Shown here: one piece after another, positions 35,099-43,403 of the stretch
Numbering within the stretch: the stretch's first letter is position 1
How the letters are laid out: every line of letters starts with the position of its first letter
Origin: Lutibacter sp.
GTDB lineage: Bacteria > Bacteroidota > Bacteroidia > Flavobacteriales > Flavobacteriaceae
Length of the DNA: 64,000 nucleotides
Assembly (NCBI GenBank): GCA_030683995.1
Contig: JAUXPH010000040.1
Span: 124,001-188,000 of the forward strand
Direction of reading: 5' to 3'
The notes under the pieces: model-generated
Database searches by the model: none
What the model was told of the DNA's origin: nothing
Seen by the model: only the letters and a program-made list of their open reading frames with translations
Translations under genes and position numbers: made by a program

Positions 35099-35134
35099 TA
35101 AATACCCAGAGCAGTTTTTGTTCTGGGTATTTTT
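35099..35134 (+). terminator. Terminator inside PUL 1, between binding proteins and GH16
   Basis: AAATACCCAGA / TCTGGGTATTTTT hairpin 14 bases after the stop. The GH16 ATG follows after 22 bases with no obvious promoter, so partial read-through is likely. Confidence 0.8.
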
Positions 35135-35156
35135 AAAATATCATTAAAAAAACAAT

Positions 35157-36248
35157 ATGCTTATCCCTTTCAAATTGCACAAGTTTATTCTTAATGTTTT
35201 AATATTTTCAACACTGTTATTTTCTTGTGGCGGAGGAAGCGATGATAGCGACCCAATTGACACAAGTACCCCTTCTAATCTTACGATCACTGCAAATCTT
35301 ATTGGCGCAAACACCAGCAATCCTAATGGAGATGGCAGCGGCAAAGTTATTTTCAACTTTTCAGCCGACAATGCCTCTTCTTATAAAATTAATTTTGGAA
35401 ACGGCGATGTTATTGAAACATCTGCTAAATCAATATCTTATACCTATACCGGTGCAGGTATTACCAATTATAATGTATTTATTTCGGCTTATAAGGCCGA
35501 TAAATTTATTTCGAAAAGCATCACAATAACCATAAAAGTAAATACTAGTTTGTTATGGTCTGATGAGTTTAATGGGGCTGGAACTCCAGATGGTAACAAA
35601 TGGACTTATGACCTTGGTACAGGTGCAGGCGGATGGGGAAATAATGAATCACAATATTATACCAACAGAACCGACAATGTTGTGATTGCCAATGGCATCT
35701 TAAAAATTACGGCAAAAAAAGAAAGTTACCAAGGTGCTGCCTACACTTCAACACGTATAAAAACTCAAGGTAAATTTGATTTTAAATTTGGCAAAGTTGA
35801 AGTAAGGGCAAAACTTCCACAAGGTAGAGGCACCTGGCCCGCTATATGGATGTTGGGCTCAAATATTTCAACCGTAGGTTGGCCGGCTTGTGGAGAAGTT
35901 GACATTATGGAACATGCAGGAAACAGACAAGGAATTGTCTCAAGCGCTATGCACACACCTTCCAGTTTTGGCAACACTTCAAATACCGGATCGCAAACTT
36001 TGGCCGATGTATCAACGGCTTTTCACGTTTATGCAGTTGAATGGACAAGTCAAAGTATGGTTTTTTCTGTTGATGGCGTGGTTCATTATACGTACAATCC
36101 TGTCACCAAAAATAGCAGTACTTGGCCTTTTGATGCCAATCAATTCCTGATTTTAAATGTGGCGATGGGCGGAACTTTTGGCGGTGGAATTGATGCTGCT
36201 TTTACAGAATCAAGCATGGAAATTGATTATGTAAGGGTTTACCAATAA
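35157..36248 (+). CDS. GH16 endo-beta-1,3-glucanase (laminarinase-type) lipoprotein with PKD domain
   Basis: Surface endoglucanase that cuts laminarin-like beta-1,3-glucan. The 363 residues comprise a lipoprotein signal (LLFSCGGG, Cys24), a PKD-like domain (about 38-127, PNGDGSGKVIFNFS) and a GH16 jelly-roll (about 132-363). The catalytic signature is GEVDIMEH, with nucleophile E247, D249 and acid/base E252. LWSDEFNGAGTPDGNKW and FLILNVAMGGTFGGG are further GH16 strands. The methionine-containing DIME form is typical of GH16 laminarinases. The PKD domain may dock the enzyme near the neighbouring binding proteins. Confidence 0.94.
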   Translation: MLIPFKLHKFILNVLIFSTLLFSCGGGSDDSDPIDTSTPSNLTITANLIGANTSNPNGDGSGKVIFNFSADNASSYKINFGNGDVIETSAKSISYTYTGAGITNYNVFISAYKADKFISKSITITIKVNTSLLWSDEFNGAGTPDGNKWTYDLGTGAGGWGNNESQYYTNRTDNVVIANGILKITAKKESYQGAAYTSTRIKTQGKFDFKFGKVEVRAKLPQGRGTWPAIWMLGSNISTVGWPACGEVDIMEHAGNRQGIVSSAMHTPSSFGNTSNTGSQTLADVSTAFHVYAVEWTSQSMVFSVDGVVHYTYNPVTKNSSTWPFDANQFLILNVAMGGTFGGGIDAAFTESSMEIDYVRVYQ

Positions 36249-36408
36249 TATTATTTAATTCTTAATTACCTGTTTCTTTTTTATTTGAACGGAAACAATC
36301 AAAAAAAATAAAATTTAAAGATGAGTGTTCTTAAAAAATATAACAGTCTAAGCCTTCCAGTTATTGCATGTGAAATAATGTATCAAAAAATCAATAATAA
36401 AAATTAAC

Positions 36409-37254
36409 ATGAAAAAATTAACTATTATACCGATTTTTATGCTGATAAGTATGCTTTCAAATGCACAGTCGTTGGAAGTTATGACCTACAATATTCGATT
36501 GGATGTAGCGGTTGACGGCGAAAATGCCTGGCCGCTTAGGAAAGATTTCCTTGCCTCACAAATTCAATTTTACGAACCTGATATTTTTGGAATCCAGGAA
36601 GCAAAACCAAATCAAGTTGTTGATATCTCAACAATGCTCCCTAAATACGATCAGGTTGGTATTGGACGGGAAGGAAAAGGAAAAGGGGAATCTTCCAATA
36701 TTTATTACAAAAAAGACCGATTTCTGCTTAAAGAATCCAGTACTTTTTGGCTATCGGAAACTCCCGATAAAATTTCAAAAGGTTGGGACGCCGCATTTAA
36801 CAGGGTTTGCACCTATGCCCTGCTTAAAGATAAAAAAACCAGGAAAAATATTTGGGTTTTTAATACGCATTTAGACCATAAGGGTGATGCAGCCAGAACT
36901 AAAGGCCTTGAATTGATACTTTCAAAAATTGCGGAAGTAAACACTAAAAATTACGACGTGATATTTATGGGTGATTTTAATTCTGAACCCCATGAAGATC
37001 GAATCATTTTACTAAAAAATTATATGAATGACAGCAGGGATATTTCTGAAGAAAAACCCTTTGGCCCTGCAGGAACTTTTAATGGATTTAACCATCATGA
37101 ACCAGTGACTTTATTGATTGATTATATATTTATCTCTAAAGTCAGTGATTTAAAAGTTAATAAATATGCGATTTTAAGCGATTCAAAAGATTTGAAATAT
37201 CCTTCGGACCATTTGCCTGTCTATGTTAAACTAAGTTACAATAATGAAAAATAA
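36409..37254 (+). CDS. Secreted endonuclease/exonuclease/phosphatase-fold (EEP) hydrolase
   Basis: A 281-residue exported protein (signal peptide about 1-19, SNAQ) with the complete EEP metal and catalytic set: MTYNIRLD (N28), GIQEAKPNQ (E64), NTHLDHKGD (H154), MGDFNSEP (D189, N191) and YPSDHLPVY (D267, H268). The fold hydrolyses phosphomonoesters or phosphodiesters, including phospholipids, nucleic acids and inositol phosphates. Its place inside a glucan locus suggests action on a phosphorylated or phosphodiester-substituted glycan, but that is inference. The last 11 bases overlap the GH30 gene. Confidence 0.88.
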   Translation: MKKLTIIPIFMLISMLSNAQSLEVMTYNIRLDVAVDGENAWPLRKDFLASQIQFYEPDIFGIQEAKPNQVVDISTMLPKYDQVGIGREGKGKGESSNIYYKKDRFLLKESSTFWLSETPDKISKGWDAAFNRVCTYALLKDKKTRKNIWVFNTHLDHKGDAARTKGLELILSKIAEVNTKNYDVIFMGDFNSEPHEDRIILLKNYMNDSRDISEEKPFGPAGTFNGFNHHEPVTLLIDYIFISKVSDLKVNKYAILSDSKDLKYPSDHLPVYVKLSYNNEK

Positions 37255-38698
37255 AATATTTATGATGATGAAATCTCTAATTTTAATGTTTGCTCTTATT
37301 GCCTTAAACAATTGCGGTAAACAAAATAATGAGGACAATAATCCTTTGCCTGAACCACCTGTTATTACCAATGAAGTGGATTTTTGGCTCACAAAAGCTG
37401 ACCAATCCGTGAAACTTCAAAAACAATCGGGCATATTGGCATTTAAAGATTCCTATAACATTTACCCGAACATTGAAGTAGACGATTCCCAAACTTTTCA
37501 AACTGTTGACGGATTTGGATTTTCGCTTACCGGCGGAAGCGCTCAAGTAATCAATTCGTTAAATGCCGATAAAAAACAAGCTTTGTTGCAAGAATTATTT
37601 GGTGTAAATGAAAATGCGATTTCCATTAATTATTTAAGAATCAGCATAGGCGCATCAGATTTGGATGCCTCCGTTTTTTCTTACAACGATTTGCCTGCTG
37701 GACAAACCGACATGAACTTGACACAATTTAGTTTGGCTCCGGATATGGTGAACTTAATTCCGCTATTGAAAGAAATTTTGGCAATCAATCCGTCCATAAA
37801 AATTATGGGAAGCCCTTGGTCTCCGCCGGTTTGGATGAAAGATAACAACAGCAGCATTGGTGGCAGTTTACAACCAAAATATTATGGTGTTTATGCACAA
37901 TATATTGTGAAATATATCCAAAAAATGAAAGCTGAAGGCATTACTATTGATGCCATAACCATACAAAATGAACCTTTGCATCCGGGAAACAATCCAAGTT
38001 TGTTAATGCTCGCCCCACAGCAAGCCGATTTTATCAAAAACCATCTTGGCCCTGCGTTTCAATCGGCAAATATCAACACAAAAATCATTATTTACGACCA
38101 CAATTGCGACAAACCTGATTATCCTATTAATGTTTTAAATGATCCAGCCGCCAAACAATATATTGCAGGCTCAGCATTTCATTTATATGCCGGCGATATC
38201 AGCGCTTTATCAACAGTTAAAAATGCGCATCCCGACAAAGATTTATATTTTACGGAGCAGTATACGCCAAGCAACGGGGATTTCAGCGGCGATTTAAAAT
38301 GGCACTTAAAGAATGTGGTTATTGGTTCTATGAGAAATTGGAGTAAAACAGCCCTTGAATGGAATTTAGCGAATAATGCTTCTTTTGGTCCTCATACACC
38401 GGGCGGATGCACCACTTGTAAAGGCGGCATAACCATCAACAGCAGTACTTCCTACATCCAAAATGTGGGATACTATATTGTTGGCCATGCATCTAAATTT
38501 GTGCCAACAGGTTCAGTGAGAATTGGAAGCAATATCACCGGAAATTTACACAATGTCGCTTTCAAAACTCCCGCAGGAAAAAAAGTATTAATTGTTTTAA
38601 ATGATGGAAATACAGCCACATTGTTTAACATTAAATACCATGGTAAATGGATCACAACCTCCTTAGATGGCGGTTCTGCCGGAACCTATGTTTGGTAA
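37244..38698 (+). CDS. GH30 beta-glycosidase lipoprotein (first of two)
   Basis: Clan GH-A glycosidase of family GH30, which in laminarin loci removes beta-1,6-glucose branches. It has a lipoprotein signal (LNNCGKQ, Cys24) and 484 residues. GSPWSPPVWMK is a family signature, IQNEPLHPGN carries the acid/base (E243) and LYFTEQYTP the nucleophile (E338). The C-terminal beta domain ends GSAGTYVW. The ATG at 37244 overlaps the EEP gene; later in-frame ATGs (from 37262) are possible starts. Confidence 0.9.
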   Translation: MKNKIFMMMKSLILMFALIALNNCGKQNNEDNNPLPEPPVITNEVDFWLTKADQSVKLQKQSGILAFKDSYNIYPNIEVDDSQTFQTVDGFGFSLTGGSAQVINSLNADKKQALLQELFGVNENAISINYLRISIGASDLDASVFSYNDLPAGQTDMNLTQFSLAPDMVNLIPLLKEILAINPSIKIMGSPWSPPVWMKDNNSSIGGSLQPKYYGVYAQYIVKYIQKMKAEGITIDAITIQNEPLHPGNNPSLLMLAPQQADFIKNHLGPAFQSANINTKIIIYDHNCDKPDYPINVLNDPAAKQYIAGSAFHLYAGDISALSTVKNAHPDKDLYFTEQYTPSNGDFSGDLKWHLKNVVIGSMRNWSKTALEWNLANNASFGPHTPGGCTTCKGGITINSSTSYIQNVGYYIVGHASKFVPTGSVRIGSNITGNLHNVAFKTPAGKKVLIVLNDGNTATLFNIKYHGKWITTSLDGGSAGTYVW

Positions 38699-38725
38699 AA
38701 AAAATGATCAATAAATAATATAAAT

Positions 38726-40195
38726 ATGAAAAATATAACAACAATCTTCCTTTTGCTCATTGCATTTATAGGATGTACACCAAAAGAAAAAGTCATTACA
38801 AAAGCTGATGAACCTATTGCAGCCAAAAATAATACTGCAATGGTTTATACATCTGCGCACAGCACAAATTTGAAACTTACACTTACCGATTCATTGGTAT
38901 TCAACGATTTTAAACAACCTTTGGAAACGGAATCCGCTATTTTAGTTGATCCAAGCAAAGAATTTCAAACATTTATGGGTATTGGTGCAGCCTTAACGGA
39001 TGCTTCCGCAGAAACTTTTTACAAGTTATCAAAAGAAAATCAAGACCGTTTTATGGAAGCTTATTTCAACGTTGATAAAGGAATTGGCTATACTTTGGCC
39101 AGAACCATTATTCACAGCTGCGATTTTTCAAGTGCAAGTTATACTTATATTGAAGAAGGAGATGCTGCCTTAAAAACTTTCAGTATTGATCACGACAAGC
39201 AATTTAGATTGCCATTCACAAAATTGGCCATTGCCGCTGCCAGAGGAAAATTAACCATGTACGCAAGTCCTTGGAGTCCGCCAGCTTTTATGAAAACAAA
39301 CAACAATATGTTGCAAGGCGGAAAATTAAAAGCCGAATTCTACCAGCCTTGGGCAAATTATTACGCAAAATTCATCAAAGCCTATGAAAAGGAAGGAATT
39401 CCAATTTGGGGATTAACCATTCAAAATGAACCAATGGCTACCCAAACTTGGGAATCTTGTATTTATACTGCCGAAGAAGAACGCGATTTCTTGAAAAATT
39501 ACTTAGGGCCAACCCTGGAAAAAGAAGGCTTGGGTGATAAAAAAATTATAGTTTGGGACCACAATCGCGATTTAATGTTTGAACGGGCCAGTGTGATTTT
39601 AAATGATCCTGAAGCTTCAAAATATGTTTGGGGAATTGGTTTCCATTGGTATGAAGACTGGAAAGACGGCGTTCCAATGTTTAACAATGTAAAAGCGGTA
39701 AACGAGGCATATCCTGACAAGAACTTAATTTTTACGGAAGGCACCAATGAAAAATATGACTTAGCCCGAATTGTGTCTGAAGATCCAAAATTGGCAGAAC
39801 GTTACGGAAAATCGATGATCAACGATTTTAACAATGGCACGGTTGCCTGGACAGACTGGAATATTTTGTTGGATGAGACCGGCGGTCCAAACCATGTGGG
39901 TAATTTATGTTTTGCTCCTGTTATTGGTGACACAAAAACAAATGAACTGATGTTCACAAATTCTTATTACTATATTGGGCATTTTTCAAAATTTATTCGT
40001 CCGGGCGCAAAAAGAATTTCAAGTGTTTCGAGTGCAAACAATTTGATAACCACTGCATTTAAAAATGTTGACGGAAGTATCATTGTTGTGGTGATGAACC
40101 AAGGAGACACTGAAATAAATTATAGTGTAACGATGAATTTAAAAACGGCGGATTTAAAATCTCCAGCCCACTCTATTCAAACAATTGTATTATAG
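38726..40195 (+). CDS. GH30 beta-glycosidase lipoprotein (second of two)
   Basis: A 489-residue GH30 enzyme with a lipoprotein signal (FIGCTPKE, Cys17). FMGIGAALTDASAETFYKL is the family N-terminal signature, ASPWSPPAFMKTN the barrel strand, IQNEPMATQTWESC the acid/base region (E235) and LIFTEGTNEKY the nucleophile (E338). It is closer to the classical glucosylceramidase-like GH30 type than the first copy, so the two probably differ in linkage or chain-length preference. Beta-1,6-glucosidase or glucanase activity is likely from context. Confidence 0.92.
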   Translation: MKNITTIFLLLIAFIGCTPKEKVITKADEPIAAKNNTAMVYTSAHSTNLKLTLTDSLVFNDFKQPLETESAILVDPSKEFQTFMGIGAALTDASAETFYKLSKENQDRFMEAYFNVDKGIGYTLARTIIHSCDFSSASYTYIEEGDAALKTFSIDHDKQFRLPFTKLAIAAARGKLTMYASPWSPPAFMKTNNNMLQGGKLKAEFYQPWANYYAKFIKAYEKEGIPIWGLTIQNEPMATQTWESCIYTAEEERDFLKNYLGPTLEKEGLGDKKIIVWDHNRDLMFERASVILNDPEASKYVWGIGFHWYEDWKDGVPMFNNVKAVNEAYPDKNLIFTEGTNEKYDLARIVSEDPKLAERYGKSMINDFNNGTVAWTDWNILLDETGGPNHVGNLCFAPVIGDTKTNELMFTNSYYYIGHFSKFIRPGAKRISSVSSANNLITTAFKNVDGSIIVVVMNQGDTEINYSVTMNLKTADLKSPAHSIQTIVL

Positions 40196-40217
40196 TTTAA
40201 CTTAAAAATAACCTTTA

Positions 40218-40237
40218 CCCTGAGCGGAGCCGAAGGG
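40218..40237. repeat. REP-like palindrome, copy 2
   Basis: CCCTGAGCGGAGCCGAAGGG, the compact form of the CCCTTCG...CTCAGGG repeat, lying between the second GH30 gene and the MFS gene. Confidence 0.7.
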
Positions 40238-40278
40238 AATAATAAATTAACCAACCAAACCAACTAACAACTTATAAA

Positions 40279-41793
40279 ATGAAAAAATCATACACCATTT
40301 CCATCAGTCTCATAGTCGCAATGGGCGGATTCCTTCTTGGTTTCGACAGTGCTGTAATTTCAGGGGCTGTTAACGGAATCAGAACTTATTTTGAAATGTC
40401 CGACTGGGAACTTGGATTCGCAGTGGGCTGTGTTATTTTCGGAGCCATGGCGGGAAACATTACTGCCGGACCTTTAAGTGACAAATTCGGAAGAAAAAAA
40501 ATATTGATTGTAACCGCAATGCTGTTTACAATATCCGCATTATGGTCTGCAATGGCAACAGATTACATCTCATTTGTCATCGCCAGAATTATTGGAGGCG
40601 TTGGTATTGGAGGCGCTATCTTAATTGCGCCCATTTACATTGCAGAAATTGCACCGCCTAAATTAAGGGGAAGTTTGGTTTCATTAAACCAGTTGAACAT
40701 TGTATTGGGTATTTCTGTGGCTTATTTTTCAAATTATTTTTTGAAGGATTTACCTGGAGAAAGCTGGAGATGGATGTTGGGTGTGGAAGCAATTCCTGCA
40801 CTTATTTACTTTTTCGCCCTTTTCTTGGTGCCTAGAAGTCCGAGATGGTTAATCCAACGTTTAAATGAAGTTGTGCTTGCTAAAAAAATATTGGTAAAAA
40901 TTGGCGGTGAAGAATTTGCAGATACCACTATTGGAGAAATTCAAAGAGGAATTGCTAAAAAAGAAGCCAAAGGAACTTATGCGGATTTCTTCAGCAAAAG
41001 AATGAGCGTTATTGTGATTATTGCCTTCGGATTGGCATTTTTTCAACAAATTACTGGAATAAATGCCATATTTTATTACGCACCAACCATTTTTGAACAA
41101 GCCGGCGGAAGCACAGATGCTTCCTTTTTGCAGGCGATAGTTGTTGGACTTACCAATTTGGTGTTCACCTTTGTTGCCATTTGGTTTATTGATAAACTAG
41201 GCAGAAAACCTTTGTTAATTATTGGAACTTCAGCGATGGCGATTGCATTGACTATGGCAACTTTGGCCTTTAACAATGCCACTTACAGCTTTAATGAAAC
41301 AACCATCGCAAAGATTGGCAATGCAGATATTAAATCGTCTTTAACAACCTTAAACGGATCAACTTTTTCTTCTCAAGGAGATTTATTTACCAATGTAGCG
41401 CCTTTGTTAAGTGAGGAACAATTACTTGAATTTAAGCAAAACGAAGTCAAAAACTTTATTAGCATCAACGCCAGTTTGGTATTGATCGCCATTTTGTTAT
41501 ATGTAGCGGCATTTGCCATTTCATTAGGTCCGGTAATGTGGACAATGTTGTCTGAAATTTTCCCACAAAACGTAAAAGGAATTGCCATTTCTGTTGTTGG
41601 ATTTTTCAATTCTCTGGTAAGCTATACCGTAACCCAATTTTTCCCCTGGGAACTTACCAATTTAGGGCCAACAGGAACTTTTGCCATTTATGCGGGTATG
41701 GCTGTTTTATCGGTGCTGTTTGTGTATAAATATGTGATAGAAACAAAAGGAAAAACTTTGGAAGAAGTTGAAGAATTATTAATTAGATCATAA
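40279..41793 (+). CDS. MFS sugar porter
   Basis: A 504-residue inner membrane transporter with 12 helices of the sugar porter family, likely a proton symporter for glucose or small oligosaccharides released in the periplasm. Signatures are GFDSAVISGAVNG, SDKFGRKK, RIIGGVGIGGA, VPRSPRWLIQ, QQITGINAIFYYAPTIF, DKLGRKPLL and ETKGKTLEEVE. An insertion of roughly 75 residues lies between helices 8 and 9 (about 337-400) and would face the periplasm. It links periplasmic hydrolysis to the cytoplasmic phosphorylase encoded downstream. Confidence 0.93.
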   Translation: MKKSYTISISLIVAMGGFLLGFDSAVISGAVNGIRTYFEMSDWELGFAVGCVIFGAMAGNITAGPLSDKFGRKKILIVTAMLFTISALWSAMATDYISFVIARIIGGVGIGGAILIAPIYIAEIAPPKLRGSLVSLNQLNIVLGISVAYFSNYFLKDLPGESWRWMLGVEAIPALIYFFALFLVPRSPRWLIQRLNEVVLAKKILVKIGGEEFADTTIGEIQRGIAKKEAKGTYADFFSKRMSVIVIIAFGLAFFQQITGINAIFYYAPTIFEQAGGSTDASFLQAIVVGLTNLVFTFVAIWFIDKLGRKPLLIIGTSAMAIALTMATLAFNNATYSFNETTIAKIGNADIKSSLTTLNGSTFSSQGDLFTNVAPLLSEEQLLEFKQNEVKNFISINASLVLIAILLYVAAFAISLGPVMWTMLSEIFPQNVKGIAISVVGFFNSLVSYTVTQFFPWELTNLGPTGTFAIYAGMAVLSVLFVYKYVIETKGKTLEEVEELLIRS

Positions 41794-41800
41794 CCTTAAA

Positions 41801-43114
41801 ATGAAAATTATCCCTACTCTAATCGTTTGTTTATTTTGTTTGTTTGCGTGTGCAGAAGCGCCACAAAAAACAACTGCTGATATGCCTCAGGATAAACCGG
41901 CAAAAGTAACCTTGACAAATACCGATGGAAAATTCCAGCTATTTGTTGACGGAAAACCATTTTACATTAAAGGTGCCGGATTGGAATTCGGCGATATTGC
42001 CTCAGTTGCCAAACACAACGGAAATTCTTTCAGAACCTGGAGAACCGAAAACGGGGAGAAAAGCGGCAAAGAAATTTTAGACGAAGCACACAAAAACGGA
42101 TTGATGGTGACGATGGGCATTGAAGTGGAAAGAGAACGCCACGGATTTGATTATAACGACACTGTCGCCGTAAAAAAACAATTGGAACGCATTAAAGGTG
42201 AAGTTATGGCCCTAAAAGACCATCCGGCTTTATTGATTTGGGGAATTGGAAACGAATTGAATTTGCGTTATACAAATCCAAAAGTTTGGGATGCCGTAAA
42301 TGACATTTCAAAAATGATTCACGAAGTTGATCCCAATCATCTAACCACCACAATGTTAGCAGGAATTTCTAAAAATGAAATTTCACTGATCAAAGAAAGA
42401 TGTTCCGATATTGATATTTTATCTGTTCAAATGTATGGCGACTTGCCAAATTTACCTAAGTTAATCCGGGAATTCGGCTGGGAAGGTGCCTATATGGTAA
42501 CCGAATGGGGTTCAACCGGACATTGGGAAGTTCCTAAAACATCTTGGGGAGCCCCAATTGAAGAAAACAGTACGCTAAAAGCCGCTAATTATTTAAAAAG
42601 ATACAAGGCGGGTATTGAAGCAGATTCTTTGCAGTGCATTGGTTCCTATGTTTTTCTTTGGGGAAATAAACAGGAAAGGACACCAACTTGGTATGGCGTT
42701 TATTTGGAAGATGGCAAGGAAACAGAATCTGTGGATGTGATGCATTTTGTATGGAACGGAAAATGGCCGGAAAACAGAACGCCTCAAATAGTTTCTTATA
42801 CCATCAACGGTAAAACTGCTTACGAAAATGTGATGGCGGAAGCAGGAAAATCATATACTGCATCTTTAAAAATATCAGATTTTGAAATTGACCCAATCAA
42901 ATATACCTGGGAAATTTTGCCTGAAAGTGTTGAAGTAAGTGATGGAGGCGATCTTGAAGTACGTCCAAAAAGTGTTGATTTTGAAATAGTTAACCAAAAA
43001 GACGGGGAGCTTACATTTAAAGCACCTGCTGCAGGAAACTATCGTTTGTTTGTTTATGCTGATGATGGCCACGGACACGCCGCAACTGCGAATATTCCTT
43101 TTATGGTGAAATAG
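41801..43114 (+). CDS. Clan GH-A glycosidase lipoprotein, GH2-C/GH158-like
   Basis: A 437-residue lipoprotein (LFACAEA, Cys17) with a TIM barrel similar to the GH2 catalytic domain and a C-terminal Ig-like domain (about 330-437). LIWGIGNELNL holds the acid/base (E152) and MVTEWGSTGHWE the nucleophile (E235). From memory, the Bacteroides GH158 beta-1,3-glucanase also has its two catalytic Glu 83 residues apart and a C-terminal Ig domain, which fits. GH158 assignment is an inference; a generic GH2-like annotation is the alternative. It starts seven bases after the MFS gene. Confidence 0.75.
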   Translation: MKIIPTLIVCLFCLFACAEAPQKTTADMPQDKPAKVTLTNTDGKFQLFVDGKPFYIKGAGLEFGDIASVAKHNGNSFRTWRTENGEKSGKEILDEAHKNGLMVTMGIEVERERHGFDYNDTVAVKKQLERIKGEVMALKDHPALLIWGIGNELNLRYTNPKVWDAVNDISKMIHEVDPNHLTTTMLAGISKNEISLIKERCSDIDILSVQMYGDLPNLPKLIREFGWEGAYMVTEWGSTGHWEVPKTSWGAPIEENSTLKAANYLKRYKAGIEADSLQCIGSYVFLWGNKQERTPTWYGVYLEDGKETESVDVMHFVWNGKWPENRTPQIVSYTINGKTAYENVMAEAGKSYTASLKISDFEIDPIKYTWEILPESVEVSDGGDLEVRPKSVDFEIVNQKDGELTFKAPAAGNYRLFVYADDGHGHAATANIPFMVK

Positions 43115-43140
43115 AAAAACAGGAATTGTAAACCAAGCCT

Positions 43141-43283
43141 GCGTTAGGGATTGCCCTTCTACCCGATAGCTATCTGGTACGCTCAGGGTTAAAGCGGAAT
43201 GTTTGAGCTCTTTTACTGTTGTTTTTCACAACGGTAAAAAGCGAGTAATGAAAGCCCAGCCCGCCAGCTGTCGGGGAACGCCC
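43141..43283 (+). ncRNA. Structured intergenic element, copy 2 (possible Flavo-1-type RNA)
   Basis: Same layout as the element at 24986: GCGTTAGGGATTG, a REP-like hairpin, an AT-rich hairpin TTTTAC-t-GTTG / CAAC-g-GTAAAA (43211-43238), a CCG/CGG stem and GGGGAACGCC that pairs back to GCGTT. The middle hairpin has different bases from copy 1 but keeps pairing, so structure seems conserved. It lies between the GH158-like gene and the phosphorylase gene. Confidence 0.5.
43154..43188. repeat. REP-like palindrome, copy 3
   Basis: CCCTTCTACC...GCTCAGGG with inner stem TACC-c-GATA / TATC-t-GGTA, nested in the structured element. Confidence 0.65.
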
Positions 43284-43330
43284 ATCATACCTATTTACCT
43301 AAAAATATATTCTTAAAAATAAAAAATATC

Positions 43331-43378
43331 AAAAAAAACCTCCTTAAATTTATTTCAAATTTTAACGGAGGTTTTTTA
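43331..43378 (+). terminator. Terminator-like hairpin 25 bases upstream of the phosphorylase gene
   Basis: AAAAAACCTCC / GGAGGTTTTTT stem extended by TTAAA/TTTAA pairs and a T-run. So close to the next ATG, it either ends the upstream operon or acts as an attenuator in the phosphorylase leader. Confidence 0.75.
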
Positions 43379-43403
43379 TTAAATTCAAATTAGCACAAAA
43401 AAT

